Notes: generated from the sequence alone by a model not told the origin. Shown: positions 1 through 13,735, numbered from the stretch's first letter. The stretch is DNA of 64,000 nucleotides from Larus michahellis (GCF_964199755.1 NC_133897.1:16580992-16644991); one strand, 5' to 3'. Translations and numbers: made by a program.

Positions 1-3000
1 GACCAGAAGCTTTAGATTGCACATTTTCTGTTTTGTGCAGTACTTACCTGTTTGTTTCTTTTTAATACAGCGCAGTCTGCACATTAAAGTTTGTCAAATC
101 CTTTCTTTATGTCGCACACACGAACAATGCACATACTGTCAGCATGTCGCTAGGTTGAGTACTCATGGATAAACATTTTACTTCAGCTACTTTACTACTC
201 CTGGGAAAAATATTGTACTTATTACCACATATTTGATGATTTTTATACTTGAAGAGAAATTATCACATCTTGTCTCCTCGAGAGAGCAGCTTTGTGGGCA
301 CCTGTTTAAAATACGAGATGGAACTACGATGCATGTGAGCAAAACTTGTTGTGGTCAGGGTAGGGACTGCCCTCCAAAGACAGTTATGAGGGTTGTTGTC
401 CATATAATCACTAAATCCCAGTTCCTCGGAAATTTACATCATTGCACTCTGTTTGCTTCTACAACAACCAGCCAGGGGGCTCTTTGAGGGAAAATAAGTG
501 GCAATGGAATTAATTAGTGCAAAGAAGAAAACTATAAAGTGAATCCATTGAGGATGAAGTTCAGAAAAGGGAGACAAGTATTTTAAGTTAAGAAAATTGT
601 CTTTCTTTCATTTAAGGGAAATTAATTAGCCTAGAAACTAACAACTACTTGGCATTAAACCTTCAGTTTTTCACACTAAATAGACTGCATAAAGGAAAGA
701 CAAAAATCATGCAATGGGATCTGAATTACATTTCAGAACATAACTTGTAAACTTGAAAGAAAAAGAAGAAATAGCAGATGGAAATAGCAGATGGGTCAGC
801 TACAGACAACTAGTGCCAGCAGTGCATAACTCTGAGGCTCAAATATTAGGGTCATGGTCTGTAAAAAGGGTCTTTGGCAGGTAGAGACAAGCAAACCCTA
901 TTATTATTTCACCAATCAAACATACCAGCCCTGAGGCAGCAGCCACATAGCCACAGTGCTGAGCCCAACCCCATTTCCTTGCCTTTTGGCAGGATGTAAA
1001 ATGAAATTACACAGCAAAGGCAGAGGTACAGGAGAGGCAGGGGCCACACAGTTCATATACGGTTGGGTAAGGCCCACTGGCATCGTGGCAATGACAGCAG
1101 CGCCGACCTGTACAAACCTGCCCTGGACCACAGCTTCCAGTCACAGTGGAGATGAAGGCTCCTCAGTCCTCCTAAACTACATTTTATGAGGCATATAAGG
1201 ACTTAACAGGTGCATACCAGTATAGCTCAAAAATTGACCCTTGTAAGTCTTTTCTTATGTACAATTAGTCCATTTCTAAGGTAATTCCCCAAACCCGCTT
1301 TCCCAAAGTCAAATGTTGAAGTCGGTTTTGATTTTCCGATCATGGCATCTAGACATTAGATTCCAGAAGTAATTCCCTTCCGATTGCTTAATTGTCCTGT
1401 CCTTTGGAATGCATTATGCCTAACAGCATATTGGTTCAAACAACATTAATTTATTAGAGCTTTAATTTCTTCTTTATAGCATTTTATGCCTCAAGTCACC
1501 CATAACCACGATTTTATTTACAAGTGTTTGTTAAATTATAACTGAGTGTATGTAAATTTTTTTCCACGGGATACTTTGTATAGCTATTTTATTTGCTGAT
1601 TAGTCCTCCTATAGACCCTAATTGCTTTTCTACAGTAGGTCAGTTCTCTATATACGCTTCTATTCTCATAGCTACACACAATCAAACTCTAATCTTATCA
1701 TCTCAGGACTGATGGTGTCTCAACATTTATAACCGAAAATCTCATTAAAAAATCTTCTGGCATTTTTCACAGATGGATGGAGTCTTATCGTGTTTCCAAA
1801 CCTAATTCCACCTGCAATAATCATATTCCCCTATTTAAATTTACATTGTTTTTATTCATCTCTCAGACATTTGATTCATGGCGCTGACATTGTACAGCAT
1901 CACTGTGCACCATGCGCTGTGTTTTATTACAGAGAGTTATGTTTCCATAATGGGTGAGGTGAGTCCGATGGAAAAAGGAATTGCAGTCTTTCTGGAGCAC
2001 TGTTGGTACCAGGCAGAGAGGTCAGGCGGTGCTCTCAAGGGGAGAAGGTAGGGAGGAGGTCTGACAGGGTTTGTCAGGTGTTGCCATGACAAAGACTGAG
2101 GGCTTTAATGACGAGAGGCTGGAGGATGAAGGGCTTGCCTGAGGAAACAAGGATTTCAAGTGACATGAGCTGCAAAGGGAATTATCAGAAAACTCCCATG
2201 TTCAGTTCTTTCGGTTTTCCCTCAAAAAGAAAGCCCTTCACCATTCTCAAAAAACGTTTTCTGCATCACAGATGTCTCTGGCAGCTGTCATGCCCTTTTA
2301 CATCCTCAGGCATGGAAGAAGGGAGCAGGGGTACCAACCCATCTGTTAGCTGAACCTAAATGGTGGATTTCTACACCTAAAGACACAACAGGTGTGGATG
2401 TGTCTTTGAAGACCCAGGCAGCATCTTAGAACTCTAAGACTGGCATTCTTCATGCATCATTTTCATCTTGAGTTCTTTTATTTCCTTTCCTCTGTAACAT
2501 CTTGGTTTGGACCATTTGTTTCAGAAGTAAATTGCCTGGCCTGAACTGTTTTTTATGATTTTCTACTGTTAATGTATTTTTCCTTAGTGTAATTTATGCT
2601 TCCCTCACTTCTCAAATACTTTTAGAAACCTCTCCCTATGCGTTACTAAGGCATGCATAGCATGGAATAGCCACACCCGGTGCCTCACGTACTCTTCGAC
2701 AGAAGAGAGAAGAGCCCACCTCGTCCCACCCCTCCTCTTCCACATCCCTGCCAGGGCTGTGTTCTCCATGTTAGGGACCCAGACACTATGCCCTTAATAC
2801 ATAATCTACCTTTCAGGGAGCCTCAATGTTTTCTACATTAGGCCTGATACCTTTGTGTTAATTCGTTAATTAAATATTGATACCAGTCTTCCTACTAAAT
2901 ATTTACTTACCAGTCTCTTAACAGTTATCATACCAGAGTGGGTCACTCTCATTTTGCCTTTTGAGACTACTAACTAGATCCCAGTGTTTTACCTTTCGCC

Positions 3001-5570
3001 TACTTTAACCTTCTAATCTGACTCTGTTTCCCATAGTTCTATCAGCAAGGAAAAAAAAAAGGAGAAACTCTAAAATTAAGGCATAGCGGTGTCCGCTTTC
3101 TATCTATGTGACTAAACAAACCTATTGAATATGTAAAAAAAATGAAATTTCTCTTTATTCTGAAATGTGTTTTTGTGAACTGAAGAGGAAAGGCACCAGA
3201 CTGGTTGGAGGTGGTATTTGAGATGTCTGGGAAGCAGTAAGGAGACAGCCACTGGAGCCTTCTGAAAACCATGCTGTAACATCTGGAAAGGCTTAACAAC
3301 TCCGCAAAATGATGGGAGCACAGGATTATCGATGTAGACAGGCTGTGAAGGTATTGGTTTACCCCAAACACTGTTGACAAAACGGAAGAAAAGCGGGAAA
3401 ATATTTAGCATTTAGAGTAGATCAGAAAGGACCTCCTTATTCTACGTTCTAGTAGTTTCTTTTTTAATCAGTCCTCAGAAGATGGGAGGCAAAGCAAGGA
3501 ATGAACTCAACTACAACTCAGTCCCAACTACAGCTCATGTTGACTAATTCATGTCCTACAGTTATCATGCAGCTCTGAGACTGAGGCAAGAAGGTGGTTT
3601 GCCACCACCCTTTGTGTGAAAGATCTCAACCATCAACACCAACTCCTTTGCATGGTTACATGCATCCAAACGGTTACACGCAGGAAGCGATACCACTTTG
3701 TACCCATTGCCCACTTATTCAAATGTATTTTTTTTCTTGTGGTAGGCCATGTTATCTTCCTTTTGCATTTCTTTGGCTTTGCTTTTTCTTAAGACAAGGC
3801 CTGCCAAATAAGCCATGCTTCCACAGAGTCTCTGTCTTGCACGGTGCGGGGCACCCCAGTTCCCATTTATCAGCTTAGGAAGCCCAGTGTGGAACCAGAC
3901 CTCCCATTTGCCCAGCCAATGCTGCTCCAACCCCCAGTCCCTTGTGGCCTGCTGGTTGTTTTGCATCACTATCTTGTTTGCAATAAGAGGTCGTTGAAAG
4001 TTCACTTGAAATCTAGACTCTCATTTCAATGCCATAATCTGCAGGCGACTAAGGATCATCTTTACTACTTTTAACAAGTCTTTTCACAATCTATTCCCTT
4101 TTCTTCATGCATACTGAGGTCTTAAAGTGGTCAACTTAAATCCATATATCTTGATAAAGTGGCTGAATTACTGCCGCTGAATGGTAGGCCATTATCTACA
4201 ATTAGTTTATGGCTTTTAATAGCTGTTATTGCAAAAGATGGATTTCTCTATAGGATAAGTGTCCTACCAAAGATCCTGTTAGTACTCTTGCTTATGAAAA
4301 GTTAAGTGGTAGCTGCTTTCTGTAAAAGATCAGGTTACTCTCCAAGCTGAAATAAACTGGTACCAGCTTATTACTATGGGTAATAAATAGGTTATGTGCA
4401 TTATGAGGACTATTTGGTTCGTCTTTGCTATGTACTGTATGTAATAATGTAAAAGTGCACAGCACTATATAGACAAACAGACTGAAGAAATGCTGTGAAG
4501 TTGTCACTATCTAGTTTAAGAGAAAAATACCGAACATCTGTCAGTCACAAGCGGACGTAGAAACCTACCTCAAAGTAGCAGCTTTTCTTTCTCTGTTTAT
4601 AGAAGTATGGTGGTTAGAACAGTTAGAATAAGTGTGCGCCAGTTCATTGGAGAACACTGTGGATTTATGAATCTCCTTGAGGAAGTGCCTTCTGATGAAG
4701 GACACAAAGGAGCAGAGAGTAGAGGCAGAGTAGATGGGGTCATGAACTTCATTTTACTTCTCATCATGAGTAATAGTGCTAAACTGATAGTCAGTCAGAT
4801 CCCTCATTTTCTTTAATTTAACACTATTCTTCTTGCTCCTTGCATTACTGACCCCACATTATAACTGAACCGTGTGTTTTATTACAATGCTAAGCACTGC
4901 TTTAAATGCACATGAGAAGATTTCAGTGCTTTTTATACTGCACAATTATGTGTGGTCTTTTCACATAGAGAACCATCTCAGAGCTAACAACTTGTATTAT
5001 TTTAATCAAGTCTCATTTCACACAGGTTGTGAACTGTAATAGAGATTGCCATTTCTTCCGGGCTTCAAATATATTGCACAACTCAGCACAAGTCTGACCT
5101 TTATGGTTCCATATTGGCACATACTTGCCGAAGGCACTTCATTAGACACCAATGGCAGTAGAGCTTTCAGCTTTTTTATTAGCTTTCTTTAAAGCTGCTA
5201 CTGATTGCCAATATATGCATTTTAACCAATAACACGTTGTGTGTGTATTGAATGCATATCTCCTGAGATGCAACCATGATTCTACAACAGAAGGTGAAAA
5301 AGCACTAGAAGTACTACAATAGAGGGTTTGCCTAAAGGTAAAGATCTGTGTGATTATTAGACATCTGAAGGTCTTAGTCAGGTTTGGGGATTCCTTGTGA
5401 CAGTGTAATGCACTTAGAAATACAAAGACCATCTCTACAGGCAAAAGTATTTTCAGGCTGCTCCCACATTGCTCTTCTAGATCACTTCCTAGCTCAGATT
5501 TTGCAGACTAAAGAGAAAGTTTTTGATATTTGGCAAATATTTCCCCCCACTACTTTATGCATACAGTATT
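1..5570. other. gene-free unique sequence
   Basis: I see no supportable gene. Open frames are at most about 110 codons, overlap on both strands, and match nothing I recognise. The sequence is AT-rich and CpG-poor. A 13-bp unit is duplicated exactly in tandem at 768-780 and 781-793. The block at about 1370-1560 is AT-rich, unique and full of TTAAT and TTTATT words, and reads like a conserved non-coding element, which cannot be tested here. Confidence 0.6.
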
Positions 5571-5584
5571 TTTTGAGCTAAAGG

Positions 5585-5725
5585 AATTTGTATTTAATGT
5601 TTATATTGTGATAGTGCCTACAGGATTACAAAATTGTGGTTCTGTAGTGCAAAATAACATGAAAAGATACAGAAAATGTACACTCCTGCCTCACAGACAG
5701 GAACTGTAATGTGGCTGCTGTGAGC
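5585..5725 (+). repeat. possible ancient sauropsid interspersed repeat relic
   Basis: The words TTATATTGTGATAGTGCCTA, then a stretch ending in CTCCTGCCTCACAGACAGGA, resemble the old amniote repeat that has a 'GTAGCGCCTA ... GACAGTCCCTGCC' layout and is common in turtle and crocodile DNA. The copy is strongly diverged. The match is from memory of the consensus layout, not from a search, and the family assignment is open. Confidence 0.25.
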
Positions 5726-8700
5726 ATAGATGGTTCTGAACTCAGTGTCTTCGTCAAGCACCTTTATTGCCAGCTCTGTCTCTTGTATTTTCCAGAGCTG
5801 TTGCTGGGGTTTTTTATGATCAATACATCAAAAGTGTAGAATGCTACTACAAATGTGATCGAATAGACTTCAAGGGTAGCGTTCAGCTTATCTACCACTG
5901 GCTAAATTGGACATCATCTCCAAATTGTGAGTTATATCCACTGTTTCAGACAACTACCTCAGGATGGGGTGAATTTTGCTCTTACAGTATCAGTTTCTCT
6001 TGTCAATAGAATAGTCTAAATTAATAGTTCAGATTTAAAGGCCAAGATTTTGGATGGCTAAAATGAAATAAATAAAATTTCCTAACTATTTCTAGTTATG
6101 AAAAAAATAGTGGTGGTTTTGTTCGGTTTCCCAAAGATCTGAAATACTTTTATTTTTGTCACAGTTGGTTTTGACACCTGAAAGTATTGGTCCACCTGCT
6201 AACCAGCTAGCAGGGGCAGAGCTTAACCATTTAGGTTATAGCAGGACTTTCAAAACCCACTAGTTCAATTTCAGTAGTGGAGGCAAATATGTAGTGTGTG
6301 TGCAAGTGGGTACAACGATTGTTCCTTTATCATTGTGTCATCCACTGCTGCCTCCAGAATTATGACAAGCCTTGAAGAAGTCTTATCCAACCCTGATACT
6401 TAGCCAGACTTGGGTCTGGTCATGTCTTTATTCAGAGTCTAGAACTAAGAATTAAACCTGGATTTTTATAGGTTTGTTAAATTTTCTTCTCAAATTGGTT
6501 TTGCTCTGGCTGCTACAAACTAATTATACTGTATTCCTATGGTGCTGCAGCTTAGTGTGATCATTGCCTAACTCACAGTTATCTATTCATTTTCTCACTT
6601 TCTCATCTTGTGTTTTGGTTTCATTCCGATCTACATGTACAGCTTCATGCAAAGCGGGGCTTTTTTTCTTAGAGATTTGATCTACCTACAATTTTATTCT
6701 CTGGTACTCCTTCTGACTCCACAAATAAAAAGCATACATTTCAGAAGTGCAGCTCTTCTTTCTCTCTAGGAAGTCTCAAACTTCTGCAACTTATAGCTGT
6801 ATTTCATAACTTCCCGTGCATTTCAAACCATTATTTTAGATGGATTATTAAGTATTTTTCTCAGCAAGAAACATGCTTATGTCTATGACAGGAAGCATGA
6901 AGGATGACCAAAATCACTGTCTGCTTTTGATACAGAAGGAGTCCTAGTGAACATATTAATGAAACCTGACAGTACCTTGAAATGATGTGAAAGAAACTAT
7001 CAGAAATGTTAGTAAGCATTATTATAGATATTGTTATTGACACCACTGTGCTTGCAGTGAACCTCAAGATCTTTTCTGATTACCTTTTCTTAGGAAAACT
7101 CGTATTCCTTACCTGAATATGCATTTTAACAAAAGGGTCATGGCATTTCTTCCTTCTTTTTTGCATTTATGTGGCTAAACGGGACAGGCCCCAGCATGTG
7201 CCATGTAAATTATCATCTTGGTGAAGTTTGTTCTGATTTCTTAGTGCTTGCTACACCAAAGAGACAGAGGCATCCATATTATCTCCATGTTACTCTTCAA
7301 TATATTTGGGAACCTCCATGTTTCGGAGGGCTCTGATTGTCGTCTCTTCCAAGACCATTTTCTGCTTCTCCATCTTCACTGAGCAGAATGAAGACAACGA
7401 TTTGCTGAATCTCTCTTCAATCATTCTGAAAAAAATACCTTTTTTCTTTTATGATTATTGCCTCAGGTCAGTGCAAGTTCTAAAACAAATATAAATGCAT
7501 ACAAGAGACAGTTGTGATCCCTTAGGTGCGTATGTTATCAAACGGCTGGAAGATATTGTACAAACAAAATGCGCAAATGATTGATAGAGAAATGGGAAAT
7601 GGCTCATCATTTCCAAGTCCTTTAAACAGAAGTAATCAGACATCCCAAAATCTTCTAAGCTATGCTGAAGCTGGGGAAAGCACTGAGAAATCAAAATGTC
7701 CCTGCTCCTCCTGCTCATGGTGGAGCCAGACTCAATTCTATGGGCCTTACTCAAGTGAAACAGCCCAGAAAATCAGGGGGAGCTTTGCATGAAGGAGAAA
7801 TGTTCAGGGCCACTGTCCACTGTTGCCAGCTGAAAAATAATGCCAGTGTCTTAGAGGACCATTAGCAGACAAGCAACAAGTGCCATAGCAAAAGCAGACT
7901 GTAGAAAAACTTGAAAAATGCAAAATAAATTTTAACCAACCGCAGAAGCAGAGGAAACTGGTCATTAGTAATTCAAATAAACTTTCAAATATGAAATAAT
8001 CATTATCATCTTTTGCACAGAACACAATTTTATCTTTTATCATTACAGCTTAGATATACCTCCCAGTGGTGAAACTGTTTTTTACATTAAATGCAGTATA
8101 GTAGTTGATGCTACCATATGAAAACCGGGACCTGTAAGTTCATAATATACATTCAAAATGTAAGAAACCCCCAGATGGCAAGTTTGAAACAACTACTGTT
8201 GCTAACAAATATATAAGGCCACTTTTTATATAACCTCATAAAGTTAGTAGCCCCTCATTCCTCAAGCAGTTGAAGTAACTTCTGATCCCTTGACATGTTG
8301 TTTAGCGCATAACTGCACGCAGATACTGGTTCACCTTAGGCACCTAATTCACAGAACTCATTAAATGTCCAGTTTAGCTGTTCCAAATTACTGTCTGTGA
8401 GAGCTTACTTCTCTCAATGCAAAAGAAACTTTAGAACACAAGTCTTCTCCTCTCCCCCAAATCGGTTCCAATGCTCAACTCTTCTGCTGTAAATTACTAT
8501 TCAGTGTAAGCCAAAGTCTCAAGAATTTACTGGCTTGTTTGCTATTGGCAAGCACATTGTGATCATTCAGCAGTTTTTCAGGTTTTTTTAAACTCTTCTG
8601 CTCTTAATTTCACTGGAAAGAATGAAACCAGAGGTGATTGATTAACATGCACATAGGATCTGTTCAAGATTTTTGACCCAAGAACCTGGTGGCGATCACA

Positions 8701-9532
8701 TGCAGCCACATAAATAAGTAATACTTTAAAATACATCTGTATGATTTGGCATCATCTCAATATTCCACACACAACAAAACTATATGACTGCAAAATGTAT
8801 TTGACGGCCATTGGTAGTGACAGGACTTGTCTTTTTAAATTCCATCTCATCTCTAGAGTAATTGAATTCTGGTGCAGCTGCTGGAAGCTCAAGTTCTACT
8901 CTCCAATACATCATTATCATTTGATTGTAAAGACTTCACTCCTTTGCAAACGCTGAAGAGCAACACAGGACCAACTCTGAGAATGAATATTCCAAAGATC
9001 ATGGATATTTTTAGACCTTTAAAACAAGCTATCCCTGTGGACTGAGTAAAAACATATCTTGTCAGCCTATCAAGATGAAATGATCCCCTGAAGCAGGGGT
9101 TTGGCACTGTGAGAACATTTTTAAAGCTTGGTTTGAAACCTGCTCGAACACCAGTTCAAGTGTATTGAAAGAGTTCCTGAAGAGCACTTAAAATACTACA
9201 TATTTTATATGTGACCCTACATGCTACATGGACAGAATGATTACATAAAAGTGAAGTAGTCCATTAAGCAAAGAGTGTGACTGCAGTCTTCTAACGTAAG
9301 TCTTCATCTCTGTATGGATGATGGTTTCCATTGTTTTCTTTAGCTTGTGATATAGAACCAGTTGTCACCAACGCTGTTGCCTTTTCAATGAAACAGAGCA
9401 TTTGGCTGTGGCAGATTGTCCAGCTTTTTCTAACTATTCAAAGTACAGGTTCAGCTGTCTCTTTTCTGAAGACTTTGCACTGAAGACCTAACAAGAAAAT
9501 ACACAGCTTAGTCATACTACTGCCTTCAGCAC

Positions 9533-9587
9533 TTAATTAAAGAGGGTGCTACTATAAAAGTGGATTTAATCCCAGTGTTTTAATTAA
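9533..9587. promoter_or_regulatory. homeodomain-type site cluster
   Basis: Two perfect TTAATTAA palindromes (9533-9540 and 9580-9587) flank a TAATCC word at 9567-9572, the core preferred by OTX, PITX and CRX homeodomains. TTAATTAA contains paired TAAT cores in opposite orientation. The spacing and symmetry are visible in the sequence. A regulatory role is inference: such words also arise by chance in AT-rich DNA. Confidence 0.2.
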
Positions 9588-12389
9588 ATTCTAGCTTGGC
9601 ACAAGTCCACCTCTCTGGATTCAATTGTGTACAGTTCCCTTTCCTTCTTTCTCCAGACGTTACCGTTGCCTGCTCCCATTGAACCGCTGCAGTGATTCTC
9701 CCATTGCACTTCAGCGCAAATAAAGGCAGTCCTCAAACACAGAAAGCCTCTTGCATAAAAGGGATGTAACATCAAAGCTACTATTTAAGACTAAAGTGTC
9801 ACACCGTTTACATGTTCAAATTGTCTGAAGCAGGCAGTTGTGTTCACACTCTGATTCCATTTTGAGTGCGATGGTGTAGCCATGCACGGAGCTCAGTGCA
9901 GACTACTAAAATTAGTTTGGAAAGGCATCATCTGTACCGCGAGCAAGAGCCAAGTTATCACTTCAGAATTGTACTGGACAAGCTTCTACAAACTGCAGTG
10001 ACTTCATTATGAATTACAGAGGGGACAGAGATTTCCCACTCGGACTGGCAGAGAGGGTGAAGTCAAAATCCTGAATGTATTGAAGGTGGGCAGTATTTTG
10101 CAGCTTCATTTCACTCATCGTTGAAAATCTTAACTAGTTAAACACAAAAGCTTTCAGAGAACTAGATTTCCTGGGGGCAGGGTTGTAATAAGGAAATTAC
10201 AAAATGTCTGCTATTAAAATTCCTATGTCAGTAGTCTATAGGTGGTAAACCTCCTCATAGTGGAGAGGAACTGAGTATGACCCAAGGTCATAGTTCGGTT
10301 GATCTTATGGTGGAAAGGGTTCTGAATCACATGGGTAAGTGTAGTCACCAGGCTATCATTCTTTCACCAAAAAGAAAACAAAGCAGCACAAAATGGAGGT
10401 CTCATTTTGTTCCACTGCATACAATGAATTTTAAACCCTGACATTATTCTTGAAACAAAAACTTTGTTCATTTGCTGCCTCTTGCCACAGAGTTGCTCAG
10501 GCATATCATGGGGAAGAGGAGAGGATGAGGGTGGAAGGAAGCAAGGAAAGAGGCTTGGAAGCAGGAGACTTGAAAGGAGCAAGTTAACACCCTTCCTGCT
10601 AAACACCAGAGAAAGAGATCAAGTGCTGAGTCACAGCAGTGGGATTCATCTTCATCCTCTTGTCATCCAAAAGCGATGTCTAAGCCAGCCATCCAGTTTT
10701 CTTCAGTGAGTAGAGATGGGCACCTCCAGATGGCAATTCAGCTCCCAATTCTTGGATGTGTATCTTAGGAAAAGACAAATCCCCAATGTGCTCCAGCAGT
10801 CATGTAGCTACATGCCACCACTGACTCAAGGCTTCTTAGTTAATTAGAGTTGAAATGTCAACATATGCATCGCTCACCACTGCCACAGCCTTAATCCTCT
10901 CTCACATCTGACTGTTACTGCTCATCTTTTTATTCCCTTCTTCAGGCGTAGGAAACAAGTGTTGAAAGATATTTGAACTTCTAGAGAGGATACTGCTGGT
11001 AAGGAGAAAGCACAGACCATGTGATTCATTATATTTTAGAACTACTGAAAAACAGACTAGTCTCAGCACGGATACCGGTCTGTACCAGTATGATGGCTTT
11101 GTTTCGCCTTAGGTGGCATATGTGAAATATTGAGACTACACCCCCTCCCCACATGAAAGCAAATACCAAGAAGTGCACATGTTTACCAGCCTGAAAGTTG
11201 TGCCACATAATACCGTTACGACCTGTCAGGCACTTGCCAGTTTCACTCTCTGAAAAGAGCATTTTGCCACTCTCGGTTTGCCTACCCATTCTGCCGTTAA
11301 AAAGAAGACGTTTTGCCAGAAAAAGAACATTAGTGCCCAAGAAGGAGATATTAAGGGGGGAAAAAAAAAAGACAAGACATTTCTTACTGAACACAATTGC
11401 ATAATTAAGGAGTAACCCATACCACAATGTGCATTGTTAGGCTTGTTGAACTTACGTGACTCTGGCACATTATGAAACTAAATGCATTCAGTTACCTGGC
11501 AGGAGGCAAATGCCTAACTCAAAGTTGCGTGTGCCCAGATTCATCTTTACAGGAAATTATAAAACAGCCAGAGGCGCGTTTTGGTTTGTTGTTTTAATTT
11601 AGGGTTCGCAAAAACTGATAGATCCACAAGTTTTCATACTGAGCAAATTCTGGAGATCAGAAAGCGCCTTGTAAACTCATCTAAATCTCAAGTGCGCAAT
11701 AACCCCATGCTGTTAGGAAACACCCTGATCTCAGTATTCAAGCAGGTGGTCCAGGGAGTGGTTAGCTCGCTGCTCCCTTCTGCACAGAGCCACTGAAGGC
11801 ATCTTCCCAAAGGTGAAGCAATGACCCATGTCTGTGTTTTTGCCATACTTCTCTCTTTCATGACTTATAATTTTAAGAAAAACCAATGCCACTGGCAGGC
11901 AATTTTCTTTTCCTCAGTGAGACAGTTCCCTCCTCTATATCATGTTGTAGACATCTTGGTACTTTGTTAGTTACTTTATTGTTGTGATTAGTCTTCAGCC
12001 TCTTGGAAGGCTGGAAGAGGGGCTGACTGCCCTTAGAGATAAATTATTTATAAGTATTTTTATGCTCTAAGCTCCTCTAATGTTAGTTAGACTATTAGTT
12101 CGGTTACACTGATATGGGAATATGTCACAAAAGAGAAATTGATAGCCCCAATCAAAAGAGGACCAAAGAAGACTCTGTGATATTTCATCCACCAAAACCA
12201 AGGAACAAGTTAGAAACACTAGACATGAATCCTGTCAGACTTTCATTGGTCATTCTTCCCTTGCTCTTGGAATAACCATACAATTTTTCCACTCCTTCCC
12301 TGCCTACCAGTCCCACCATGTCTACAGGAGACTCGAGTTTGGCCCCACACCTTTTGTGGCAGTACCAGTGCTGCAAGAGGATCTAGGAA

Positions 12390-13140
12390 TGAGAGGAGCT
12401 ACCGACAAGGAGATTCCCTGCCTGTGCCTAACACAGAGGCCGTGCTAGGTGCGCATGAAGATGAAAGCACTTCTTGAAGTGCAAATAGCCTCCACTCTTT
12501 CAGAGCTAACCTCCCACAGTGGCGCCTTTGCTTTGCGTCTCCAGCGCTTTGGGACCTCAGTACAGGGTGGCCAGACAACTCTCCGTGATCCACACACATC
12601 TTGCCGGCACCCCCAGCCTGCTCTCATTTTCTTACATCAGATGTGTCAGAGCCAGGGGGAGAACAGCAGGTCAAACCACAGGACAGGGAAGGCTGCAGCT
12701 GGTAAGGAGGCCCCTTTGCTCGTGGCATCCTGCTGGAAGCGGGAGGGATGATTCACGCATGGTTGCCTCTCGCCAGCTCCAGGAGCTCCATGAGACATGC
12801 AAGGAGACAGCAGATTGCAAAACATGCCTGTGCCATGTGGCACCCGGAGGGAGGCAACGTGTGGCACCGCGGATGCTGGAGGTTCTACCTGCTGCCTGCT
12901 GCCACAGCCACTGCTGGATCCAGCAGGCACCAGCAGGGATCTACAGCAGAGGTGGTGGGCTGGCAGCTGTGAGGTGTGATCGCCCAGGCTGTCTGGAGAG
13001 GTGGGAGTTTGAGAGAGACGGTGAGGGGTTCGGGTTGTCAGGAGCCAGAGGGGGCTTGCGGCAGGGTCTGGGGGGAGGTCTGGGTTAGGGCGGTGGGACT
13101 CACAGGGTGGCTGAGGGAGACACTGGGGAGGGAGAGGCTC
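12390..13140. other. GC-raised block with long overlapping open frames
   Basis: G+C rises clearly above the flanks across roughly 12.4-13.1 kb. Stop codons thin out, giving a 189-codon frame at 12519-13088 (+) and several shorter overlapping frames on both strands. None shows a recognisable domain, and the translations are rich in Cys, Arg, Gly and His as expected from GC-rich non-coding DNA. It could be part of a lncRNA or an isolated regulatory block. I see no splice-bounded exon. Confidence 0.3.
13050..13097 (+). other. G-quadruplex-prone G-rich tract
   Basis: Six runs of three or more G lie within 48 bases: 13050-13054, 13064-13066, 13070-13075, 13082-13084, 13088-13090 and 13095-13097, with loops of 3 to 9 bases. 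Two further runs lie just upstream at 13024-13027 and 13032-13034. Positions 13082-13090 read GGGTTAGGG, a telomere-like unit. The motif is clear; folding in cells is not shown. Confidence 0.6.
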
Positions 13141-13379
13141 TCAGCCAGATGAAAATTTTGGATTGCGGCTTGTAGGACCTGGCAATCTGGGCACCCCTGT
13201 CATAAGCTTTAGAGGCACTTTGGGTTCTGTCTTTCCCAAATGAGTACTTGTAAGTCGCCTTGATGTTAATGAGAATTACACGCACACATCAGGGAAAGAA
13301 TAGTCCCTCTACAATGGGCATGTGACAGCTAAAGTGCATCAGTCAGCAGGGAAACAAAAGAGGTCATAATTTATGTAAA

Positions 13380-13735
13380 AGGTTCATTTTTAATGTAAAT
13401 TCTGCCCCCAAATGCTCTGCTTACCAGCCTGAATCTGTGGTATTTGGCAGTGGAAAATGAAAGGGGTGAAAAACTCACTGCTGGCAGGTAAATGCATAAT
13501 GTGATAGATTGATTTAAAATCCTTGTCATCTTTCTTTTTCACCTGCATACATAACGATCCTCTGTTAGTCATTAGGGCTCCTTGTACCTTCAGTGCTCTG
13601 AAAAAATATTGGCTTTGAAATGATACTTCATTGTTAAGGAATTTTTGTCAGCTAGCTCCATTTATCGATGTATCAAAGCCATTTTACAAGAGATAGGCTC
13701 CACTTTGGCACCGATAGCGCATACATTACGTGCCT
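13380..13735. promoter_or_regulatory. candidate conserved non-coding element
   Basis: Unique, non-repetitive, AT-rich DNA with no coding potential. It holds dense developmental-type words: AGATTGATTT-like TALE/HOX words near 13505, an ATCGAT at 13664-13669, and ATCAAAG, a TCF/LEF core, at 13672-13678. The texture matches vertebrate developmental enhancers in gene deserts. Conservation cannot be assessed from one sequence, so this is a pointer only. Confidence 0.2.

Noticed and set aside
13082..13090. GGGTTAGGG as an interstitial telomere
   Set aside because: Only a single unit is present, so it is better explained as part of the G-rich tract.
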